From positions 46,996,001 through 47,060,000 of the forward strand of contig CM114271.1 of the NCBI GenBank assembly GCA_050084515.1: a stretch of DNA of 64,000 bases, in the 5' to 3' direction. Source of the stretch: Blasia pusilla (lineage: Eukaryota > Marchantiophyta > Marchantiopsida > Blasiales). The notes beneath the pieces are model-generated. The model saw only the letters and a list, made by a program, of their open reading frames with translations, did no database searches and was not told where the DNA came from. Numbering within the stretch: position 1 is the first letter of the stretch; every line of letters starts with the position of its first letter. The position numbers and the translations under genes are program-made. Shown one piece after another: positions 48,960-58,252 of the stretch.

Positions 48960-49620
48960 TGGATGAGAACCTCTTCCACGAATGGTCACATACCTTAATG
49001 TATCAATATGCTGAATAATAGGCAAGTTCTCAAATCACATTAGTATAACTCTACAAAAATCTCTATCTTTTGAGAATATGCTCGTATCCACACATTGGCG
49101 TCATCAGGGTTCAACACCTTTCTCATATCACGTCAAAAACTTGTAGGTAAATTGCACTTTCTTCCATAGAGCAAAAAGTACAATGAAAATGACGCTAAGA
49201 ATGCATGATGATTCAAGTGATACATATAGCCAACTATGGTATCACTTCATATAGGTCATACTCCTTTAAATACCCTTGCTGTAAGTTGTATTGTGTAATT
49301 CTCTCTTCACCATTTTTACTTTGTTTGCCAATCTATCCGCCTCAAGATGAGCCCTGGGTATAGTGTTGTGATCCATCCATCTATGATTATAAGAGGTTTG
49401 AAACTCTCCTGTAAACTTGGTACCATGTTTAATTAAGACCTCCGTTGGTGCATTATAATGACTCAAGATGTGATCTAGAAATGTATAAGTTGCTCCTTCA
49501 CTCACATTGTATGGTAATGTCACACTAACCCAATCCACTTGAACAAATGCTCCACCATAACCAACACATACATGACAACTTATCATTGACAAAGATCCTA
49601 TAAAGTCTAGGCTCCATTTA
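48960..49620 (-). pseudogene. Copy D: gypsy integrase fragment of the DNMT/PHD family
   Basis: The minus-strand translation carries KWSLDFIGSL, LPYNVSEGATYTFLDHILSH, APTEVLIKHGTKFTGEF and RKELHNTT-like traces. These align with copy C's integrase (YRWSLDFAGLL, LPDKASEGVAYAFLERVLSH, VPTKVLIGQGIEFRGEF). Further left, 48960-49200 follows copy C 51640-51870 in nucleotide wording. It ends abruptly at 49620, where plus-strand copia RT begins, so one element cut the other or a deletion joined them. Confidence 0.7.
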
Positions 49621-50918
49621 ATGATTTTGCGAAGATGGCAACTAGGGAAAACAGTGGTTGTAGTTGTAGTAAGTAAGAAGTGGAGACTAGATCATATGGA
49701 CATCAAGAATGCCTTCTTGAATGGATATCTATATGAGGAGATATACATGTCTCAGCCACATGTATATGAGCATCTAGAGTTTCCATTGCGGGTATGCACG
49801 TTAATGAAATCTGTATACGGGCTCCAAGAGCTTGGTATGGCAAGATTACATACTTCTTGCAAGAGTTGGGCTTTAGGGTTTGTGATTCAATTCCTCGCTC
49901 TGTATCTTGAGAGGATAAGGCCATACAATTATCATCGTATTGTATGTTGACAACCTTTTGATTAATGGAAGTACTAGGGATACGGTACAACAAGTCAAAC
50001 TAAAGTTACGGGTAGAATTTGATATGAAGGACTGAAGAGAACTCAAATACTTCCTTGGTGTTGAGTTTATCAGGATTGGAGAGAGCATGTGGTTATTACA
50101 ACAACAATATGCTTTTCACATACTTTCAAAATATAATATGACGGCTTCTAATCCAATCTCTACATCATTAGACCAGACTGTCAAGTTGAGAGTGGATAAA
50201 GGAGAGTTGCTTGCAGTTTCTAATATATATATGCGTATGGTTGCAAGTTTGATGATCTCTTTGAATATCACTAAGAAAAAATTGAGCTACGCAATTGGCC
50301 TAGTGATCCAATTTACTCAAGCACCTCGAAAACCTCATCTTCATGTTGTGAAGAGGATTATGCCGTATGTGAAATTTTCTATTCAATTTGAGCTTCAATT
50401 TGAACCTTCTTCTAGTTTATAATTACATGGATTCAAAGATGTTAATTAGGCAGGAAGTATGTATGATAAACATTCCATATCTGGTTATTTATTTATTTTG
50501 GGAAGCGTTTGGTTATAAGTTGGGCTTCAAAGAAACAACCTATAGTTGATTATCTTCAATAGAGGATGAGTACACAGGAGCAACCAATGAAGCATGTAAG
50601 GCGGAGTAGATTACTTGGTGAGATTGGTGTGAACTCGAGTGTTAGTAACTTAGGATCTAGTGTAATGTATATAGATAATATTTGAAGCATCAAGCTTGCT
50701 AATAACCTTGCGTTTCATGCTAAAAAAAAAGCATGTTGATATGCACTACCACTTTATCAAAGAGAAAGAGCTTGCAGGAGAAATTGATCTTGTGTACATT
50801 GGTAAAGATCAATAAAATATTGATATCTTTACAAAGGCATTGTCTAGAGATAAGTTTCACATATTTAAATGCAATTTAGGTGTTAGAGATATCAATTTGA
50901 GTTTGAAGGGGAGTATTG
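49621..50918 (+). pseudogene. Ty1/copia relic: RT and RNase H with 3' end
   Basis: LDHMDIKNAFLNGYLYEEIY with SQPHVYEHLEFP (RT), LLQQQYAFHILSKYNM, GLVIQFTQAPRKPHLHVVKR, then in shifting frames GLQRNN and HVDMHYHFIKEKELAGEIDL, DIFTKALSRDKF and a final LGVRDI..SLKGS. The polypurine tract GAAGGGGAG at 50904-50912 and a TATTGAAG LTR start follow. Copy C's 3' terminus abuts a few bases into this LTR (50923), so copy C inserted into the copia LTR start. Stops interrupt the RT catalytic region, whose YVDD is replaced. Confidence 0.8.
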
Positions 50919-50922
50919 AAGA

Positions 50923-51062
50923 TGTCGTGCGCATACACATCGCTACACAACATACATCGCTGTCATCGAACACACACAAAAATACACACGATCCCATGCT
51001 AACTCATGGCATTCATACACAGAGGCGAGAAGTACCAAAATATCTCCAATCGCCCCCCTAGC
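50923..51062 (-). repeat. Copy C G-rich tract and terminal B repeat
   Basis: On the minus strand, CTAGGGGGGCGA (51051-51062) precedes a 128-base B repeat. It runs TTGGAGATATTTTGGTAC to GATGTGTATGCGCACGACA, split here only in description. It matches the B portion of the units at 1365-2050 and 29542-30394. No A2/B2 follows; the next bases are the copia LTR. This agrees with copy A and supports A-internal-B as a stable state. Confidence 0.75.
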
Positions 51063-51239
51063 CGGTGGTTAGCCTCTAACTCCAGATAGCCATCTATCCC
51101 TACCTACCACGACATACATCTCTAGGACGCTAAGAGCAAAAAAGCGGGGTGCTCATGTGGCCCCATCGTTAGTCGCCTTCCTATCAACCATATCACATAA
51201 AAAGTTGGAATCGAAACCTATCTAGTATCTCCTCTATGT

Positions 51240-51374
51240 ACATCTGGGACACATCCATCGTCCCCGAGGAACCTTGGTGAGAGGTGGCGTTAGACATGCC
51301 ATATGCCAACCTCTCGAACATCCATCACAGACTAGCATCGTGGCCGCACAATGAGCAGAACCACACAATATACA
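51240..51374 (-). other. PHD finger at the C-terminus of copy C integrase polyprotein
   Basis: The final domain of the pol reading frame, terminating at 51234. Cysteine/histidine spacing is C-X2-C-X11-C-X2-C-X4-H-X2-C-X14-C-X2-C, the canonical C4HC3 PHD pattern, with the signature blocks LVCDGCSRGWHMACL, P..VP.G.W.CPRC. PHD fingers of this type commonly bind the histone H3 tail. Position after the integrase parallels the chromodomain of chromoviruses, so a role in choosing insertion sites is a reasonable inference. An identical arrangement, degraded, exists in copy B. Confidence 0.92.
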
Positions 51375-52560
51375 ACGCAAGCCTGTAGGAACTACTGTTG
51401 AGCTCGGATCTATTGTACCATCAATGTTAGGAAGGTGACATGGCGCACAATTACGCACATGGTCCTTCCATACCATACCATCGTGTCCCTCCAGCAAGAG
51501 AACACTGGATGGCAAAACGTCACGCACTCTCAAGATAGTGCATCCTGCAGTCACTTCCAACGTTGTCGATGCCGTTTGCTACAAGTAGACATAATCTCCT
51601 TGATGAAACCTCCGGATAGTCGGTCAATAACCACCACCTCGAATAGTTGCATACCTCAATGTATCTCGATGCTGAGCAATCGCCAAGTTCTCGAACGCCA
51701 TGGGCATCACTCTCCGAAACAACTCAGTCCTCTGAGAACATGCTCGCATCCATACATCTGGGTCATCAAGGTCCAGCAACTCACCAACATCTCGACGAAT
51801 GGCCGCAAGTAAATCTGGCTCTTGGCCATAAAGTAGCAAGTACGGTGAAAAAGACGCTAAGGATGCATGCCTGCTGAATCTCTATCCCATCGCCAACCAT
51901 AGCAATTGGAGGTCCCAATCTCCTAGGTGACCTCTCTGCAAGCCATACTTGCGTAAACTCCTCTTCACCGTCTGCACGACTCTCTCTGCCAATCCATTTG
52001 CCTCGAGTTGATCTCGCGAAGTCGTGCGGTGGTCGATCAGCGCCTAATCACACAAGGCGTGGAACTCACCGCGAAACTCGATACCCTGGCCTATCAATAC
52101 CTTAGTCGGTACGCCATAATGACTCAACACTCTCTCAAGGAAGGCATAAGCTACTCCCTCACTCGCTTTGTCAGGCAATGCAACCAACTCGATCCAGTTC
52201 GAGAAGTGCTCGACCATCATCAACATATAACGACTGTGACGCTCCGTCAAAGGCAAAAGTCCTGCAAAATCCAAACTCCATCTATACCCTAAGCCCATGA
52301 TAGGTAATGGATGCAACTGTGGAGTCGAAGCATTGAATGATGCTCGGACCGGATCACACACCATGCACCTTGCAAAAAATTGCTGAACGTCAGTCTGCAT
52401 GCCTTGCCACCAATACTAAATCTGGAGCAAGCTGTACGTCCGCTTCACCCCAAAGTGACCCAACTCCTCGTGGGCATGCTGCACTAGTCATGCTCTCTCC
52501 GAAGGATGCGGCACTACGCGTACTCTGCCATCCTCCCAAACCCTCAAAACATGTGTCCCC
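51375..52560 (-). pseudogene. Copy C integrase with C-terminal linker
   Basis: HHCC zinc domain: HAHEELGHFGVKRTYSLL, WWQGMQTDV, CMVCD. Catalytic core: GYRWSLDFAGLLPLTERHSR with the first Asp, VPTKVLIGQGIEFRGEF where the second Asp position reads Gly, and LEANGLAERVVQTVKRSL with Glu. Then a helical stretch (GQEPDLLAAIRRDVGELLD) and a GPY/F-like module (ILRVRDVLPSSVLLLEGHDG) with VWKDHVRNCAPCHLPN leading to the PHD finger. Stops at QI*YWW (a Gln codon in copy B), after CD*ALIDHR, and near 51590 show it is inactive. Confidence 0.88.
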
Positions 52561-52583
52561 TCCCAACGAAACCGTCTTGCCCG

Positions 52584-53430
52584 TTATAGGATCCGATCCC
52601 GCTCTCTAGCACCCACGGTGCTCATAACGCTGCCAGTACAAAGGTACTCCAAGACTACTCCATCATCATGAATATCTTGGCCACCTGTCGTCTCCTCACT
52701 GGCCTCGGGATCCAAGGACTCTCCACTAGACCTCGCCATCGAAGTCTCCATACTCTGGCTCTCCATAGTCAACGTGCCTAAATAGGCTGACGCATGCCAT
52801 CCTAGCACTGACTCCTCATCACTCTCTCCATGCCATCGAGCTCCAGTCGCATCTAGCTGACTTGGGCATGGGTTACGACTTAATCCATCTGCATCCTTGT
52901 TGAGCGTCCCAGGTATATGTACCACATGAAAATCATACTCCTGCAACAACAGAGCCCATCTCGCAAGCTTTCTTGTAAGCTTTTCGGACTCCATCATCCA
53001 CTTCAGTGGTTGATGATCAATGATGATGGTAAAGGGGTTGCCAAATAAGTAACATCTGAAATGCACGACAGCCCACACTACAGCCAAGCACTCACCCTCA
53101 TACAAGCTGTACTTCGCCTCTGCAGCGTTGTTCGAGCGGCTAGCTTAAGCCACCACGAACTCTCTACCCTCATTATCATGCTGGGTGAGCAACGCTCCAA
53201 GCCCCAACATGCTCCAATTTGTGTGCAACTGGAAAGGACGCCCGTTTATCGGTCTCCTAAAGATGGGAGCAGACGTCAACCTGTCCTTGAGCAATTGAAA
53301 TACTCGCTCCTGCTCATCTCCCCATTGCCACTTGTGATCCACCTTGGTCAACAAGGTCAGCGGCTTTGCAATCGAACAGAATCCCTTGACGTACCCCCGA
53401 TAGAAGTTTGCCAATCCCATGAATGCGCGA
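52584..53430 (-). pseudogene. Copy C RNase H and tether
   Basis: WSMLGLGALLTQHDNEGREF, then after one stop ASRSNNAAEAKYSLYEGECL, FRCYLFGNPFTIIIDHQPLK, LARWALLLQEYDFHVVHIPG and DADGLSRNP. This is a gypsy RNase H with nearly continuous reading. An acidic linker rich in Ser/Glu (52600-52830) connects to the integrase, longer than in most plant gypsy elements. The stop lies where copy B has a Tyr codon. Confidence 0.85.
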
Positions 53431-54239
53431 ACACGGCTCACATCTGTGGGGCGTGGAATGCGTGAGATAGCCTCTACCTTCGTCTGCTGAACACCAAGGC
53501 CCCCTAGGTATATCGTATGACCCAAGTACTCAATCTGGTCGTAGAAGAGCTTGCACTTGCCTAGATGTAGCTTCAGCCCAAGTAATTGCAATCGTCAAAA
53601 CACCTCCTCTAGATGTCGCTCAAGCTTCTCAACCGTGGCGCTAAAGACTGCGATGTCATCAATATAACACCTAGCAAAATCCAGACTAGCCACTGGTATA
53701 AACAATCCTTCCCGTGAGGATCGATGCCCCAAAATGCCGTCTTCTGCCTGTCCTCCAATCTGATAGGCAGCTGATGGTATTCGGCTCAAATCCAATGAAC
53801 TGAAAACCTTTGCGTGACCAATCACATCAAAGATCTCCTTAGAGGTGGGCATGGCATACTTATCAGACTTTGTTTGCCAATTGATAGGTCGGTAATCCCC
53901 ACACATCCGCCTATTCGTCTAGTTGCCATGCACATCCTTCTTGGCGAGCATGATCGTGGCAGATGCATACTCCCCATGCGACATCTCCACTAGTCCTGCT
54001 TCGACCAAAACCTGGCTCCTACTTTGAATCAGAGCCCTCTCCATATCACTGTACTTGTAGGGTCGTCGAAATATTGGCGTATCACTCAACAACTCAATGC
54101 GGATCCGCGGTCCCTTCAGCGTACCCAAATCCTCCATGCTAAATGCAAAGCAACTCCTATAACTCTTGAGGAATTGATGTATTCGGTGCCGCTCTCCTCC
54201 TATCAACTTAGGGCCCATATCTGGCTCCCAAGTCTCCAT
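53431..54239 (-). pseudogene. Copy C reverse transcriptase
   Basis: FLKSYRSCFAFSMEDLGTLK, IELLSDTPIFRRPYKYSDME, SATIMLAKKDVHG, stop, MCGDYRPINWQTKSDKYAMP, IGHAKVFSSLDL, then a deletion removing the F..MPFGL..AP.EFQR.MD segment. Next come FARCYIDDIAVFSATVEKLE with the catalytic YIDD at 53652-53666, LHLGKCKLFYDQIEYLGHTI and VRAFMGLANFYRGYVKGF. The internal deletion removes part of the palm, so it cannot be active even apart from stops. It overlaps the end of the DNMT frame by about 30 bases in another frame. Confidence 0.9.
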
Positions 54240-54584
54240 CGTGACTACGGTAGGACTCTCCGGCGCGGATATCGGTGGTTGCTATGGTGCAACCCCATCT
54301 CAAACAATAACACTCGACCACTCTCCTGCAGCCAAGTGCAAACTCTGATCTCCTCCACATGCAGTGCCCTGAACTACGCTCGATGCTATAGCTATCATCT
54401 CCTAGCGTACCTGCAAAACATCCCCAAGAAGTCCAAGGATGTCTCTCCCGATCTCCCTTGGTGTGTCGATCTCCTCGGGTATCGCCCCCAGCCACTGCCT
54501 CCATCGTCTCGGTAGGCATGGGGCTCACCAACGCAACCGTTGTGATCTGTCGCGATCTCATCCGACTTTGCTCAGCCACTCCCA

Positions 54585-55540
54585 AGCTGAAGATCCATGT
54601 CAAGAAGTTCAGGTCCATCGCCTGAACCAAGACATGGCGTTGTGATGCCTCTAATACTGACGGTACTGCCATCACTCCTGTGGGAAATCCCATCGCCCGC
54701 TCTCTCTCGTCGGCGTTGGGCTCCACCAACCTCTGAACACGATCATCCCAAACCAAGCCAGGATCGGCCTCCTTGTATGCATAGGAAGCGGAAAAAGTCA
54801 CAAACGTGGGAAAGGTTGCTTGCGGCTTGCCTACCTTGTTGACCACACTCAACGGTGGTCGATCATCGTGCCTCACTATCTCTGAGCGACGACCTGGATC
54901 CAGAATGGAATCCATTAACAAATGAGAGGGGCGCTCCACTCTTGCATACGCCCTCCGTAACATCGCATGGGGCACCAAGTTGGTCCACCATAGACGCGGG
55001 CAATGGGCTCTAGAACCTACACTCGCCGCATCCAAGAACACTAAAGGGCTGATCTAGGCACGCACCTGATGAGCACTCATCACCACCTGTGACCTAGAGT
55101 CTCTTAAGATCCGCACATTCTCCAGAATTTAGGTTGGAGAACGAGACTGGTGCTCCTGCAACTGCCCTAAGACCCTCAACATCTCCCAAAACAACCTGGA
55201 CCGAGTGTCAGCCAACACTCGATTGGCCTTGACTGCCTCGTCCAACACTCGATTGGCCCTGACATGGCCAATCGGAAATGACCAAATTAGTGGTCCCTAC
55301 CCGCTCTAAGTCCTGCGCCCCAAGCAACAAAATATCCCTTGATAGGGAACTCTAGTACCCCTGTACCGCGGACGCAGATAATAAGTCACGAAAATGTAAG
55401 CGTAACTGCGCCACATGTCGTAGTGAGACGCACCTTGCAACATCATCCCTCTCCACATACAGGTACTGCTGTATTCACACTCTTGCCTGCAAAACAACAG
55501 CTAACCCGGTGCTAATCCCTCCAAAGAGATCTAACACTTG
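54585..55540 (-). pseudogene. Copy C DNMT3-like C5-cytosine methyltransferase domain
   Basis: About 318 residues between protease and RT. Motif I VLDLFGGISTGLAVVL (55537-55490). After a stop, QQYLYVERDDVARCVSLRH; then NLVISDWPCQGQSSVGRG with the catalytic Pro-Cys codons at 55267-55262. In the next frame RSRLFWEMLRVLGQLQ, ILENVRILRDSRSQVVMSAH with motif VI Glu-Asn-Val at 55122-55114, AASVGSRAHCPRLWWTNLVP, DSILDPGRRSEIV, PTFVTFSASYAY, NADERERAMGFPTGVMAV and HVLVQAMDLNFLTWIF. The order PC-ENV-R.R.WWTNL-ERERAMGFP-QAMDLN mirrors animal DNMT3, including the segment between ENV and the R.R motif. Two or three stops and one frameshift disable it. The C-terminal half (55041-54208) is one open frame. 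Confidence 0.9.
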
Positions 55541-56641
55541 AATACCCTCCTCCGAGGTACACCACACAATGGGTGTGGTATCAAAGGGTGTCATCGTAGC
55601 ATTCCCTGCTACCTCCGATTCCTCAGACCCGTCACGCTTCGGTGCAAACGCCTCGCTCCACGCGGTCTGCACGTGCTCATCTGCCAATCGTCGAAGCTCC
55701 TCAATCGAGCCCCATAGCGGCACCTCTCCTCCACAGAATGATGCGATTACCATAACACTCCTCTCCATAGAAATATCAGGAACGGGAGTATCCTGTACAT
55801 GGACATGTCCCTCAATCAAATCACTAGGCCAAGTGATGGCACTGCTAAATGGTGCTAAGGTCGCCATCTCTCCTGGTCGTTGCTCGATCACTACACCTGT
55901 GAATCGAATGGGTAATGAGCTAAGGTGCCCATCACCTGACTGCCATCCTGGTGTGTAGGACGTTGACTGCTCCCAGTAATCCAGGGCAAACCCCATCGGA
56001 TATAACACTGCTCCACCAACCAAGATGTCGTAGGACTCTGCATCAGTCACTATCGCCTTGGCTCGCACCAGTGACTCATCTGTAGGACGTCCCAGGCCAA
56101 TCTTCACCATGACCTCCTGTCGGGTAATATACTGTGTGATACTCACTCCACCCAAGGATGTCTGTATTCGGAATGGACACAACTCTACATCGGCTCTTGT
56201 CAAGCCCAATCCTCTGAATGACGCTTTCCCCAACATCAGGGGTTGCGCTCCTAAATCCAACAAGACGCGCTGCGGACTGAAAGCTCTACCTTTGGGACTC
56301 ACGAACTGGAAGACCTCTCCTTGGTTATCCAAAAACATAACACCAGGAGAAGCCATGGTATGCTCTATCGCGGGTCTAGCGGACATCTGCGCCATCCTTG
56401 CAGCCGTAGCCTGCCATGAATCTGACGTGGACGGCCCGAGCATCCGCTCCAAGGGCAGGTCCATCACCTCCTCTGCAATAACCTTTGAACGTGATGCAAG
56501 AACTCCAACTCCACACTCACATAGCGTAGGGGCCAGCCAAAAAGCCTCGGCGGGCGTATCCCCAAACGTCATAACATCGAAAGCAGAAAATAAAGGAGCG
56601 CGGTACATAATGGTGGCCGCCCCCAACAACGTGCTTGACAC
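55541..56641 (-). pseudogene. Copy C aspartic protease and spacer, open up to the DNMT motif I
   Basis: The open frame 56641-55475 runs from a conserved leader (SKVIAEEVMDLPLERMLG, GVMFLDNQGEVFQFVSPKG) into the retropepsin: RVLLDLGAQPLMLGKA, where the catalytic D-S/T-G reads DLG, LGLTRADVELCPFRI, and VTDAESYDILVGGAVLYPMG. A spacer of about 150 residues, with ELRRLADEHVQTAWSEAF, leads into methyltransferase motif I without interruption, so protease and methyltransferase belonged to one polyprotein. It begins 63 bases after the gag stop in another frame, and the frame is closed upstream by TAG; a frameshift or later indel must have linked gag and pol. Confidence 0.82.
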
Positions 56642-56704
56642 ATGCCCCTCCTAAGCATCAACAATAGGAGTCGTCGTACTTGCTTCTCCCATCCCCCTCC
56701 GTTC

Positions 56705-58252
56705 CTACACACCAAGAACATCACCAACTCTCCAGGAACTCTGATCAGGACCCATCAATAGGGTCCTCATCGCCTCAGACAACGTGAAAGAATGAGGAAG
56801 CCTAGTCTGTTTCTTGGCATCCCCTTGATGTGGATCCAACTCTGCGGCTGCTCCACGCGTCACAACTATGGCTGCCTCCATCTGGGCAACCCCGCACATC
56901 CAACCAGGATCCTCCAGATCTCTGGCTGCTCCATATGATGTCGATGCCACGGATCCGGCATCGGGTAACCTCAATGCCATAACGGCAATCTGCTCGTGTA
57001 GCTGCTGTATATGAGTAGCCATCCCAGCCTCACATCCAGCGTCTCCCTCGGCGCATCTAGATGGTGGTACTCTACCTCCTCCACGAGCAGGTCCACCATC
57101 GTGTTGGGAAACTCCAGCTCCTCGTCCCCCAACAGGACCACATGGTGCACGATCTCTAGGCCCACTCGGATCGTCTTCTCGCTCTGGTGCCCTCTTTGGC
57201 CCTCGGTCCGGACGTAACTCAAGATGTAAACTGAAATACTTGGCGCGTGTATGACCATACCTCTGACAATAATCACACTGATAACCTCCTGGTGCAGCAC
57301 CATCTCCTCCTCCATGCTGAGGCACACGTCCATGACCCTGACGAGTGCAATCGCGCTGATGATGGGCTCCACCACATGACCAACAAGTAATAGTAGGCGG
57401 CTGCTGTTGAGCCGCATATGAAGGCATGGCCCCCCAATATCCTCCCTGAGCTCGTGGTGCCACAGTCGACCTATCTCGGAGTCCACGTTGCTGCACATGT
57501 AGTGCAGGCAATCGTGATTGCTCTCGCCCAGAACCCATGGTGGCTACGCTCTCCTCCGCCATGTTGCGCTCAATGTTCTCGGTGGTCCTAAAAAAATCTC
57601 TCAATGTAGGGGAGGTGTTCATAAGAAGCACCCCTTCCCGCACTTGTGTCCGCAGGGTCCGGTCCAACATCGCGTACCATGACTGGATAGCCTGAGCCTC
57701 TATCACCCCCTGAGTGACGTTGATCAACCGGCGCAAGCGAGTGTAAGCCTCACGCAAACTCTCACCCGGGCGCCTCTGGAAGTCGTGGATGCTCCACAAC
57801 TTCTCCGTCCGTACCCCCTGGTTGCTCGCCCTCAACTCAGCAAATAACTCAACTACAGGGTTGAACCTGGGACGAACCCAACTAGACGGTGCAATTGCTC
57901 CCGTGCGAGTGACCCCTCCTAAAATGTCACTAGTGGAAGAGGAAGTAGCCTCTCCTGACTCCTCCTCCTCATCTGGGAACGGCTCCATCCATGACACATA
58001 ATGTGGGTCATAGTAGAGCCTCCACGCCTCGATTTCAGGTGCATATCTTTGAGAGAACTCATGGTAATCGTCCATGGGCTCCCTCTCTAAATGTTGGAAC
58101 ATACCGTTCCATGCTGTAAACAGGTTGAACTCTCTAGAGTTCCTGGCCCGCTGGGAGTCACACCAACTCCTAAACTCTGCCATGAAATCGTGCAACTCAA
58201 TCGTGCCTGCTACACCTGAAAACCTATGCGGTCCTCTACCCCGATCGTCCAT
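56705..58252 (-). CDS. Copy C Gag, intact open frame
   Basis: 515 codons from the ATG at 58252, chosen because the methionine is shared with copy B; the frame remains open upstream to about 58420 but without ATG. Capsid blocks: FSGVAGTIELHDFMAEF, MDDYHEF, EIEAWRLYYDP, SIHDFQRRPGESLREAYTRL, IQSWYAMLDRTLRTQVRE. Nucleocapsid: first knuckle CWSCGGAHHQRDC, one residue shorter than the canonical CX2CX4HX4C; second CDYCQRYGHTRAKYF, where the last Cys has become Tyr (Cys in copy B). A Gly/Arg-rich stretch follows, then a C-terminal helix region (MATHIQQLHEQIAVMALRL). It is the only uninterrupted gene of the element; whether it is expressed is unknown. Confidence 0.82.
   Translation of the reverse strand: MDDRGRGPHRFSGVAGTIELHDFMAEFRSWCDSQRARNSREFNLFTAWNGMFQHLEREPMDDYHEFSQRYAPEIEAWRLYYDPHYVSWMEPFPDEEEESGEATSSSTSDILGGVTRTGAIAPSSWVRPRFNPVVELFAELRASNQGVRTEKLWSIHDFQRRPGESLREAYTRLRRLINVTQGVIEAQAIQSWYAMLDRTLRTQVREGVLLMNTSPTLRDFFRTTENIERNMAEESVATMGSGREQSRLPALHVQQRGLRDRSTVAPRAQGGYWGAMPSYAAQQQPPTITCWSCGGAHHQRDCTRQGHGRVPQHGGGDGAAPGGYQCDYCQRYGHTRAKYFSLHLELRPDRGPKRAPEREDDPSGPRDRAPCGPVGGRGAGVSQHDGGPARGGGRVPPSRCAEGDAGCEAGMATHIQQLHEQIAVMALRLPDAGSVASTSYGAARDLEDPGWMCGVAQMEAAIVVTRGAAAELDPHQGDAKKQTRLPHSFTLSEAMRTLLMGPDQSSWRVGDVLGV

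Noticed and set aside
51234-51560. Stand-alone PHD-finger host gene
   Set aside because: The frame continues from integrase and its linker, and ends just before the G-rich tract and terminal repeat.
54208-55041. Host DNA methyltransferase gene
   Set aside because: Motif I is continuous with a retroviral-type protease frame, RT follows immediately, and the same order occurs in copy B; it is part of a retrotransposon.
57011-57498. Alternative-frame ORFs over copy C gag
   Set aside because: Shadows of the gag frame; the gag frame carries the zinc knuckles and capsid blocks.
50923-58252. Methylation-driven C-to-T decay as the cause of copy C stops
   Set aside because: Some stops fit (a Gln codon to TAG in integrase, a Trp codon to TAG in the DNMT block), but others are TAT or TAC to TAA changes; by eye the pattern is mixed.
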